Shown in pieces: positions 1-5,023 of a DNA stretch of 11,041 nucleotides. The position numbers and the translations under genes were made by a program. The notes under the pieces were generated by a model that saw only the letters and a list, made by a program, of their open reading frames with translations, did no database searches and was not told where the DNA came from. Origin of the DNA: Acidimicrobiia bacterium (GTDB taxonomy: Bacteria > Actinomycetota > Acidimicrobiia > Acidimicrobiales > SZUA-35); NCBI GenBank assembly GCA_029857855.1, contig JAOUGG010000035.1:1-11041 (forward strand). Direction: 5' to 3'. How positions within the stretch are numbered: position 1 is the first letter of the stretch; each line of letters starts with the position of its first letter.

Positions 1-299
1 CCGTCCCACAGGTCGAGTTCGGCGGCGATGCGGCGATTGAGGTCGTTGGTGGTCAGGAACCGGCGGAAGGCGTCGGAGGTGGTGGCGAAACCGAAGGGTA
101 CGCGCACCCCGGTGCCGCTGAGCTGCTGGTACATCTCGCCCAGCGACGCGTTCTTCCCGCCGACCGACCCGACGTCGTCGATCGAGATCTCGTCGAACCA
201 GCTGACGTTTTCGAACCGGGGGCGCTCGGGATCGCCAGGGCCGGCGTGTTCGCCGTCGTCCGCCGGTCGGGGTGGTTGGGTGGTGGTGGCGTCTGCCAT
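1..299 (-). CDS. ppsA: Phosphoenolpyruvate synthase, N-terminal part (truncated by window edge)
   Basis: Only the first 99 residues are visible; the gene runs off the left edge. After a Pro/Asp-rich leader of about 33 residues, the protein reads WFDEISIDDVGSVGGKNASL and then GVRVPFGFATTSDAF, the hallmark start of the ATP-grasp nucleotide-binding domain of PEP synthase. E. coli PpsA has closely similar VGGKNASLGEM and VPNGFATT stretches. The enzyme converts pyruvate and ATP to PEP, AMP and phosphate in the cytoplasm (family knowledge). The ATG at 299 is preceded by GAGGT at 311-307, which overlaps the stop codon of the upstream USP gene. The gap between the genes is only 5 nt, so they are very likely co-transcribed and perhaps translationally coupled. 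Pyruvate phosphate dikinase shares this fold, but the motif spelling fits PEP synthase better. The C-terminal catalytic domains cannot be checked. Confidence 0.9.
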   Translation of the reverse strand, partial: MADATTTQPPRPADDGEHAGPGDPERPRFENVSWFDEISIDDVGSVGGKNASLGEMYQQLSGTGVRVPFGFATTSDAFRRFLTTNDLNRRIAAELDLWD

Positions 300-304
300 G
301 TCGT

Positions 305-1210
305 TCACCTCGTTCCGTCGCCGTGAACGACGACCGTGGGGACTTGCGGATGATGGATGAGGGCGCTCGACACGGCGCCGAGCACCAAGTGGGGGACCGG
401 GCCGAGGCCTCGGGCTCCGATGACGAGGAGATCGGCGTCGACGCCGGCGAGATTGCGCAGAACGATCCGGGGATTCTCGGCCACGGCGTGGATCTTGATG
501 GAGGGGCCGTCGTAGGGGTAGCCGGTGACCCGGGCCACCGCCGCCTCGACCCGGTCCCGGATCTGCTTCTCCTCGACGTCCGGTGTCGGGCGGCCGAGGC
601 CCGGCTGCTCGTCGTCGACCGGATCGACGGTCGGGCGGGCCCCAACGGCGTGGATTCGCCCTCCTTCGGCCACATGGTCGATGGCCCAGCGCAGTGCCCG
701 GTCACCGTGTTCGGACCCATCGACACCGACCACGACCTTGGACAACGGCCGGTCGACCGGAGCGTTGGCCGGGATGATGGCAACCGGCACCGAGGCGTGC
801 TGGGCGCAGTGGGAACTGATCGACCCGAGTGGATCGGCCACGGCGCTGCTTCGACCTCGTGTGCCCACCACGAGGAGTCGGGCCCCCACTGCGACCTCGC
901 ACAGCATGACCCCTGGGTGGCCTTCGAGAAGGTGGGCCCGGTGGATCAGGTCGGGGTTGGTGGCGCCGACCGCCTTGGTGAGATGGCACTCGGCCGCTCG
1001 TCGGATCGTCGATCGGGCGACCCTGGTTCCGTACCAGGCGTCGAGCTCGGACCGGGTGGGCTGCTGAAAGACGTGGACGAGGCTCACGGGACCCAAGGCG
1101 TCGGACTTGGCCACGGTCCAGGCAAGCGCGTGGATGGCGCCGGGCGAACCGTCGACGCCGACGATCACCGAGGAGGCATCCGAAGAGTCCGGCAAGGCGA
1201 AGGGGGCCAT
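305..1210 (-). CDS. Tandem-domain universal stress protein (USP 1)
   Basis: A 301-residue protein made of two UspA folds. Domain 1 (about 14-148) starts VIVGVDGSPGA and carries the ATP-binding signature G-x2-G-x9-G-S (GTRG at 116-119, GS at 129-130). Domain 2 (about 158-297) starts VVVGVDGSEHG and has GARG at 266-269, but the motif ends G-A (278-279) instead of G-S/T, so its phosphate contact may be weaker. Two-domain USPs are typical of actinobacteria, bind ATP in the cytoplasm and are often induced by hypoxia or stationary phase (family knowledge). It lies 82 bp downstream of the DosR-like regulator and 5 bp upstream of ppsA, so it is probably the middle gene of a regulator-usp-ppsA operon. 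The ATG has no clear Shine-Dalgarno (upstream reads CCTGAGATC), so translation could be leaderless or coupled. A weak DosR-type motif lies at 1245-1259. Confidence 0.93.
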   Translation of the reverse strand: MAPFALPDSSDASSVIVGVDGSPGAIHALAWTVAKSDALGPVSLVHVFQQPTRSELDAWYGTRVARSTIRRAAECHLTKAVGATNPDLIHRAHLLEGHPGVMLCEVAVGARLLVVGTRGRSSAVADPLGSISSHCAQHASVPVAIIPANAPVDRPLSKVVVGVDGSEHGDRALRWAIDHVAEGGRIHAVGARPTVDPVDDEQPGLGRPTPDVEEKQIRDRVEAAVARVTGYPYDGPSIKIHAVAENPRIVLRNLAGVDADLLVIGARGLGPVPHLVLGAVSSALIHHPQVPTVVVHGDGTR

Positions 1211-1244
1211 GATCTCAGGTTCATTCGGCGGCGGCGAACAAGGA

Positions 1245-1259
1245 AGGGCCCTCTGTCAC
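1245..1259 (-). promoter_or_regulatory. Weak DosR-type motif before USP 1
   Basis: On the minus strand this reads GTGACAGAGGGCCCT, keeping GAC and GGCCCT of the stronger boxes but losing the second G and the central CTT. It lies 34 nt before the USP 1 ATG in the 82-bp gap after devR. If functional, transcription would begin very near the start codon, which agrees with the lack of a Shine-Dalgarno. The match is loose enough to be chance. Confidence 0.25.
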
Positions 1260-1292
1260 TTTTTGCCGAAAGTCACGAGGCCTCGGTGCCGA

Positions 1293-1976
1293 TCACTCGA
1301 AGCGTCGCCGCTGCCGTTCGTCGATCCTTGCGGCCAGGGCGGCGGCTTCGGTCCGGCGGGAGATGCCCAGCTTGGTGAACAGGTTCGACACGTAGTTCTT
1401 GACCGTCTTCTCGGCCAGGAACATCTCCTCGGCGATCTGGCGGTTCGACAGACCTTCGCCGATCAGCTCGAAGATGCGGTTCTCCTGGGGGGTGAGGGTC
1501 AGCAGCAGGCCCTCATCGCTGTCACGTAGCCGTCGGATCCGGAACCGGATGTCGGCCTGGTCGAGCAGCACGGCCCCGGTCGCCACCTTCCTGATCGATT
1601 CGACCAGGTCGTTGCCCGCCACCTTCTTCAGCACGTAGCCGGCGGCCCCGGCCATGGCGGCGTCGATCGCGGCGTGGTCGTCGGCGAACGAGGTGAGCAT
1701 GAGGCACGCGACCTCGGGGTGCTCCGATCGGATCTCGCGGCACACCTCGATCCCGGTGCCGTCGCCGAGTCGCACGTCGAGCACGGCCACATCGGGCCGG
1801 CACGCCTCCAGTGCATCCAGGGCCTCGGCGGCCGAACTCGCCTCGCCGACGACCTCGATATCGGCGTGGCTGTTGAGGAGATCGATCAGGCCCCGCCGCA
1901 CGATCTCGTGGTCGTCGAGCAGGAAGACCCGGATGACACCGCGCTCGCGTTCGACCGCCGGCGTGTCCGCCATCAT
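1293..1976 (-). CDS. devR: NarL/FixJ-family response regulator, DevR/DosR-like
   Basis: A 227-residue regulator with a receiver domain (about 15-132) and a LuxR/GerE helix-turn-helix (about 160-218). Receiver residues are all present: acidic pair D21-D22 (FLLDDHE), phospho-acceptor D67 (DVAVLDVRLGDGTG), T95 and K117. The HTH reads LTPQENRIFELIGEGLSNRQ followed by MFLAEKTVKNYVSNLFTKLG. The recognition helix AEKTVKNYVS equals that of M. tuberculosis DosR as I recall it, including the base-contacting Lys, Lys and Asn (here K190, K193, N194). I chose the ATG at 1976 over the upstream ATG at 1991 because only 1976 has a Shine-Dalgarno (GAGGT at 1989-1985, 8 nt away); 1973 is also possible. It diverges from USP 2 across 185 bp holding two DosR-type boxes, so autoregulation is likely. 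No cognate kinase is directly adjacent. Candidates lie 3-8 kb to the right. Confidence 0.93.
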   Translation of the reverse strand: MMADTPAVERERGVIRVFLLDDHEIVRRGLIDLLNSHADIEVVGEASSAAEALDALEACRPDVAVLDVRLGDGTGIEVCREIRSEHPEVACLMLTSFADDHAAIDAAMAGAAGYVLKKVAGNDLVESIRKVATGAVLLDQADIRFRIRRLRDSDEGLLLTLTPQENRIFELIGEGLSNRQIAEEMFLAEKTVKNYVSNLFTKLGISRRTEAAALAARIDERQRRRFE

Positions 1977-1984
1977 GCCGGTGG

Positions 1985-1989
1985 ACCTC
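1985..1989 (-). promoter_or_regulatory. Ribosome binding site deciding the devR start
   Basis: Read on the minus strand this is GAGGT, 8 nt before the ATG at 1976. The longer reading from ATG 1991 would place this sequence inside the coding region and has only GC-rich sequence without an AGG core before it. The shorter start therefore fits better, and it also starts close to the first receiver beta strand, as in DosR. Confidence 0.6.
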
Positions 1990-2067
1990 ATCGGACGTGG
2001 GCGGCCGGCCGCGGGGCTGTCCTCGTTGCCATGTCCTCATTCTCCGCCCACCGTCCAGCCTGCCGTT

Positions 2068-2082
2068 AGAGCCTAAGGTCCC
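2068..2082 (-). promoter_or_regulatory. DosR-type operator facing devR
   Basis: On the minus strand this reads GGGACCTTAGGCTCT. It differs from the box at 2094-2108 at two positions: the variable middle base and one C to T in the second half-site. The two boxes are separated by 11 nt and point away from each other, creating the perfect inverted repeat AAGGTCCC/GGGACCTT (2075-2082 and 2094-2101). A possible -10 (GAGAAT, minus strand, 2044-2039) lies 23 nt downstream, comparable to the 22 nt seen at two other boxes. The site suits positive autoregulation of the DosR-like gene. Binding is inferred from similarity to the mycobacterial motif and from the conserved recognition helix. Confidence 0.6.
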
Positions 2083-2093
2083 GCCTTAATCCG

Positions 2094-2108
2094 GGGACCT
2101 TCGGCCCT
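2094..2108 (+). promoter_or_regulatory. DosR-type operator facing the USP 2-USP 3 genes
   Basis: The sequence is GGGACCTTCGGCCCT, followed by GG. It keeps GGGAC, TT, G and CCC of the mycobacterial DosR consensus TTSGGGACTWWAGTCCCSAA (from memory; 12 of 20 positions match, with mismatches mostly in the flanks). It lies 53 nt before the USP 2 start codon. CACACT at 2131-2136 is a possible -10 element 22 nt downstream, an arrangement in which the box would cover the -35 position. A 16-of-17 identical copy lies at 4543-4559 with similar geometry, which makes chance unlikely. Confidence 0.72.
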
Positions 2109-2130
2109 GGAGCAAGCGACGTCCGGGGCG

Positions 2131-2136
2131 CACACT
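2131..2136 (+). promoter_or_regulatory. Candidate -10 element for USP 2
   Basis: CACACT begins 22 nt after the end of the DosR-type box. The same 22-nt spacing separates the box at 4543-4557 from CACGAT at 4580-4585. The hexamer is a weak match to TATAAT, so the call rests mainly on the repeated spacing. Confidence 0.3.
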
Positions 2137-2150
2137 GTTGAGGAGTCGAG

Positions 2151-2156
2151 AGGAGG
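2151..2156 (+). promoter_or_regulatory. Ribosome binding site deciding the USP 2 start
   Basis: A perfect AGGAGG ends 5 nt before the ATG at 2162. This rules out the in-frame TTG at 2138, which would put the ribosome binding site inside the gene. Confidence 0.85.
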
Positions 2157-2161
2157 CTTTC

Positions 2162-2977
2162 ATGTTTGACCGTCTACTCGTGCCGCTCGACGGCACCCAC
2201 GGGGCGACGTCGGCGCTTGGAATCGCCGAGGTACTGGCTGATCGCTGGGACGCCGACATCACCGTTTTGACGGTGCTCACCAAGGAGAACGAGCGGCTGG
2301 GGCTCGACGAGATCGTGGCCCGCCAGGTCGCCGGGGTCCGCCACGCCCGGGAGATCGACATCCGGCCCGGCTCGTACACGCTGGCCGATGACATCGCCAC
2401 CGTGTTCGAACAGGAGGACGACACCCTCCTGGTCATGAGCACCATGGCCCGAGGTCGGGTGGCGGGGTTGGCCGCCAACGTAGCCGAAGAGGTGATGCGG
2501 CAGGTCCGGGAGCCGATGCTGCTCGTCGGCCCGTCTGTCGAGCTACCCGACGAATGGCCCGAAGGTGATTTGATGATCTGCGTCGACGGCTCCGACTTCG
2601 CCGATACGATCCTGCCGGTGGCCGCCCGCTGGGTTGATGCGCTGGAACTGAACCCGATGATCGTCGGAGTCATCGATCCGTCGAAGGTCCCCGCCGGGGT
2701 GTCTCCGGCCTATGAGAACAACGCCGTCGCCCGGGTGGCGAGCGGCTTGAGGGATCTGACCGATCGGCCGGTCAACTACGACACACTGCACGGGTCCGAT
2801 CCGGCGGAGGCCATCGTCGACTACGCCCGGAAGGGTAACGCCGCGATGCTGGCGATGGCCACCCACATCCGTACCGGGGTCGACCGTGTGCTGCACGACA
2901 GCGTGGCCATGGCCGTCGTTCGCACCGCCACGTGCCCGGTGCTGGTCAACCGGCCGCCCGTGGATCCCACGAGGTAA
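2162..2977 (+). CDS. Tandem universal stress protein with degenerate nucleotide motifs (USP 2)
   Basis: A 271-residue protein starting MFDRLLVPLDGTHGA, a clear UspA beta strand 1, with a second UspA unit from about residue 135 (DLMICVDGSDFAD). Neither domain has the usual G-x2-G-x9-G-S/T loop. Domain 1 has STMARGRVAGLAANV and domain 2 has ATHIRTGVDRVLHDS at the corresponding places. It may therefore belong to the non-ATP-binding (UspA-like) branch or use a variant site. It is the first gene of a rightward pair with USP 3 (35 bp gap). A perfect AGGAGG precedes it, and a DosR-type operator lies 53 nt upstream of the ATG. Its divergence from the DosR-like gene recalls the link between Rv3134c (a USP) and devR in M. 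tuberculosis, although there the genes are co-directional. Its molecular role is unknown. Confidence 0.92.
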   Translation: MFDRLLVPLDGTHGATSALGIAEVLADRWDADITVLTVLTKENERLGLDEIVARQVAGVRHAREIDIRPGSYTLADDIATVFEQEDDTLLVMSTMARGRVAGLAANVAEEVMRQVREPMLLVGPSVELPDEWPEGDLMICVDGSDFADTILPVAARWVDALELNPMIVGVIDPSKVPAGVSPAYENNAVARVASGLRDLTDRPVNYDTLHGSDPAEAIVDYARKGNAAMLAMATHIRTGVDRVLHDSVAMAVVRTATCPVLVNRPPVDPTR

Positions 2978-3012
2978 CGGCGGAACAGCCAACAATCGAA
3001 AAGGGGAGGACC

Positions 3013-3918
3013 ATGACCTCGACCACGAGCAAACCGATCGACGAGATCCCGGCTCGCGGTCCGTCATCGGGCATGGTCGTCGGGGTCGACGGGTCCGGCC
3101 CCTCGATCCATGCGCTGCAGTGGGCGGCCCGGCGAACCGACCGGTTCGGTCCGATCCAGCCCGTGATCGCCTGGCACTATCCGTGGTGGAGCTACATCGG
3201 ACCGGCGGTCCCGCATGCCGATCCGTTCGAGGAGGCGGCTCGGGCGGAGGTCGACCAGGCTCTCAGCTCGGTCCGGTCGATGCATCCCTCCGACATCGCC
3301 GAGCCGATCGTCGTTCGGGCTCGGGCGGCCTCGACCCTGATGGAGATCGGTGCATCGGCCGGACTGATCGTCGTCGGAACCCGTGGTCGGAGCGGTCTCA
3401 CCGACGGGTTCGTCGGATCCGTCGCTTCGGGCGTCGTGGCCCGGTCGCAGGTTCCGGTCGCCGTCGTACCTCCGTCGGCCCCGCTCGACGATCATCACCG
3501 TCGAGTGATCGTCGGCATCGACGGCTCACCCAACTCGATCCAGGCAATGCAATGGGCTGCCGCCAACGTCCCCGTCACCTCGGTGATCGAAGCGGTGCAT
3601 GTGTGGGCGCCGGAGCCGAAGCCTCCCGCACTGTCGTCGGCCCAGCATGAGGCCGTGCACAAGGCCCGGGCCCGCCTGGTGCTTGACGAGACGCTGTCGC
3701 AGGTGGCCAAGGCCGGCCCGGTCGAACCGCCGGTCCGGACCCACCTGGTCCAGGGCGACCCCAGATCCGTGTTGCGGGAGTGGTCGGCCAGATGCGACCT
3801 CCTCGTACTCGGAGCGCGCGGCCGCGGTACGGTGGCCCACCTTCTCGTGGGTAGCGTCACCACCGCCCTGGTCCAGCGGCCGCGCGCCACCACCGTCGTC
3901 ATCCCCACCGAGGGCTGA
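3013..3918 (+). CDS. Tandem-domain universal stress protein (USP 3)
   Basis: A 301-residue protein with two UspA domains: about 19-153 (MVVGVDGSGPS at the first strand) and about 164-298 (VIVGIDGSPNS). Both carry the full ATP-binding loop G-x2-G-x9-G-S: GTRG at 122-125 with GS at 135-136, and GARG at 267-270 with GS at 280-281. It is therefore the most canonical nucleotide-binding USP of the three here. The ATG at 3013 follows a very strong GGGGAGG (3003-3009), so the in-frame GTG at 2932, which lies inside USP 2, is not used. It is the second gene of the USP 2-USP 3 pair and ends 83 bp from the convergent flavodoxin-like gene. It resembles USP 1 in length, in the LxWA motif after strand 1 and in its C-terminal PxTVV-type strand, which suggests duplication of one ancestral gene. 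Confidence 0.95.
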   Translation: MTSTTSKPIDEIPARGPSSGMVVGVDGSGPSIHALQWAARRTDRFGPIQPVIAWHYPWWSYIGPAVPHADPFEEAARAEVDQALSSVRSMHPSDIAEPIVVRARAASTLMEIGASAGLIVVGTRGRSGLTDGFVGSVASGVVARSQVPVAVVPPSAPLDDHHRRVIVGIDGSPNSIQAMQWAAANVPVTSVIEAVHVWAPEPKPPALSSAQHEAVHKARARLVLDETLSQVAKAGPVEPPVRTHLVQGDPRSVLREWSARCDLLVLGARGRGTVAHLLVGSVTTALVQRPRATTVVIPTEG

Positions 3919-4001
3919 TTTCGGGACTTTGTCGCCGTCCGGCTACAGAAGTGCTGTTGTCGTCGAACGGGGACATCACCTGGAGCGGCCGACTTTTCGA
4001 C

Positions 4002-4490
4002 TCATGTCAGCGTGGCGGCGATGCCCTTGGTCCATTGCTCGATCTCGTCCCAGTCGCGTAGATCGCTGTCCTGGGCGCCGACCCAGCCGGCCATGAACCG
4101 CTCCCTGCTCGGCAGGCGGTCGAGTTCGAGTCGGCCACCGAACAGGTGGTGGTCGACGGCACCGGTCAGGGACGTGAGCCGCTCGACCACGTCGCCTCGG
4201 ATTGGTTCATCCGGTGTGCCTGGACCGAACGGGCCGCTGCTGAACAACCACGTCGGCTTCGACCGGATCTCTGCAGCGTGTTCCTCCACGAACGTGACCG
4301 CCGAGTCGAGCCATTCGCCGAAGTAGACGCTGCTGCCGATGATGTGGGCGCCGTAGGGCGAAAGATTGAACATCTGGTCGGGCTGGCTGACGTCGACGTC
4401 GAGCCCTTCGGCCCGCAGGGTTGCGGCCATGGCCCGGCCGATCTCGGCGGTTCCGCCGAACCGGCTGGCGGGGACGATGAGCACTCGCAT
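4002..4490 (-). CDS. Flavodoxin-domain protein
   Basis: A 162-residue protein matching the flavodoxin-domain family that also contains protoporphyrinogen dehydrogenase HemG. It opens MRVLIVPASRFGGTAEIGRA, where the segment ASRFGGTAEIG takes the place of the FMN phosphate loop. GAHIIGSSVYFGEWLDSAV (from about residue 48) is the second conserved block, and PTWLFSSGPFGPG (from about 79) the third. Such proteins bind FMN and carry electrons in the cytoplasm (family knowledge). The redox partner is unknown here, and HemG function is possible but not shown. The start at 4490 has GGAGG 6 nt upstream (4501-4497). The gene diverges from the stand-alone receiver gene, and a DosR-type box lies 52 nt before its ATG. 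Hypoxic induction is therefore plausible, as a low-potential carrier in a redox-stress set. Confidence 0.88.
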   Translation of the reverse strand: MRVLIVPASRFGGTAEIGRAMAATLRAEGLDVDVSQPDQMFNLSPYGAHIIGSSVYFGEWLDSAVTFVEEHAAEIRSKPTWLFSSGPFGPGTPDEPIRGDVVERLTSLTGAVDHHLFGGRLELDRLPSRERFMAGWVGAQDSDLRDWDEIEQWTKGIAATLT

Positions 4491-4542
4491 GGTGAACCTC
4501 CGACTCCGGTTTCACCATCACCCGAAACGCCCGGCCCCGCCA

Positions 4543-4557
4543 GGGACCTTGGGCCCT
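4543..4557. promoter_or_regulatory. DosR-type operator between the flavodoxin and receiver genes
   Basis: GGGACCTTGGGCCCT, followed by GG. Over 17 nt it differs from the box at 2094-2110 by a single base (C to G in the middle). It lies 52 nt from the flavodoxin-like start on the left and 63 nt from the receiver-protein GTG on the right, so it could control either or both. The GG-CCC core and the near-palindrome (GGGACC with GGGCCC) fit a dimeric NarL/FixJ-family regulator. Binding by the DosR-like protein encoded at 1293-1976 is inferred. Confidence 0.68.
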
Positions 4558-4579
4558 GGCTCAAACCGTCGGATCGATT

Positions 4580-4585
4580 CACGAT
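4580..4585 (+). promoter_or_regulatory. Candidate -10 element for the receiver gene
   Basis: CACGAT begins 22 nt after the end of the DosR-type box, the same spacing as CACACT at 2131-2136 before USP 2. The hexamer itself is weak; the repeated geometry is the argument. Confidence 0.28.
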
Positions 4586-4620
4586 GCGAACAACGTTCGA
4601 TAAAGATCCTGTTTGAGCCC

Positions 4621-5016
4621 GTGAACTCTGAACCAATTACCGTCTATCTCGTCGAAGCGTCCGAGGAGACCCGGACCCTGGTGGCCGGATTCCTCGAACG
4701 GTCCGGTCGTATTCGAGTCGTGGGATCCGCGGCCGATTCGGCGAGTGCGGCTGCACCCGTCCGGCAACTGGATCCCGACGTCGTGGTCGTCGACCGGTTC
4801 CCCGGCTCTGAGCTGTTGAGCGCCGACCACCGGGTGGTGCTGCACGCGACCACCGTCCCGGAACGAACGGCCAACGAGCTGCAGCGGGCCGGGATCCACG
4901 CCATCGTGTTCAAGGAGGTGGGCATGCTCGGCGAACTCGTCGACACCGTGCTCCACACCGCCGGCCAGGCCGTTCCCGCCCATTCCACCGCGGCCACCGA
5001 TGGGGGAGGCTTGTGA
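4621..5016 (+). CDS. Stand-alone receiver-domain protein
   Basis: A 131-residue protein that is a single response-regulator receiver domain with no output domain. Strand 1 is ITVYLVEASEE, the phospho-acceptor is D58 in DVVVVDRFPGSELL, then come T77/T78 (HATT) and K98 (IVFKE). The acidic pocket has one acid (E12, followed by A13) instead of the usual pair, so Mg2+ binding and phosphorylation may be weakened. GTG at 4621 is the only reasonable start: no other ATG, GTG or TTG just upstream is in frame with the fold, and no clear Shine-Dalgarno is seen. A DosR-type box lies 63 nt upstream. It ends 7 nt from the convergent receiver-kinase gene. Single receivers often act as phosphate shuttles or sinks (family knowledge). 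A relay between the kinases at 5024-7309 and the DosR-like regulator is possible but unproven. Confidence 0.8.
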   Translation: MNSEPITVYLVEASEETRTLVAGFLERSGRIRVVGSAADSASAAAPVRQLDPDVVVVDRFPGSELLSADHRVVLHATTVPERTANELQRAGIHAIVFKEVGMLGELVDTVLHTAGQAVPAHSTAATDGGGL

Positions 5017-5023
5017 CCGGGCT

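Noticed and set aside
338..345. GGGGACTT, a DosR-like half-site
   Set aside because: It lies inside the USP 1 coding region, the second half (GGATGA) does not match, and ppsA follows by 5 bp within an operon.
272..1378. Plus-strand open frame of 368 codons opposite USP 1
   Set aside because: It is the low-complexity complement of the USP gene and has no motif. USP 1 on the minus strand has two clear UspA domains.
1977..1991. Longer start for the DosR-like regulator (ATG at 1991)
   Set aside because: It has no ribosome binding site and would place the good GAGGT inside the coding sequence; 1976 fits better.
3920..3939. TTCGGGACTTTGTCGCC, whose first 11 bases fit the DosR half-site
   Set aside because: It sits between two convergent gene ends, just after the USP 3 stop, so there is no promoter for it to serve. 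The second half-site is poor.
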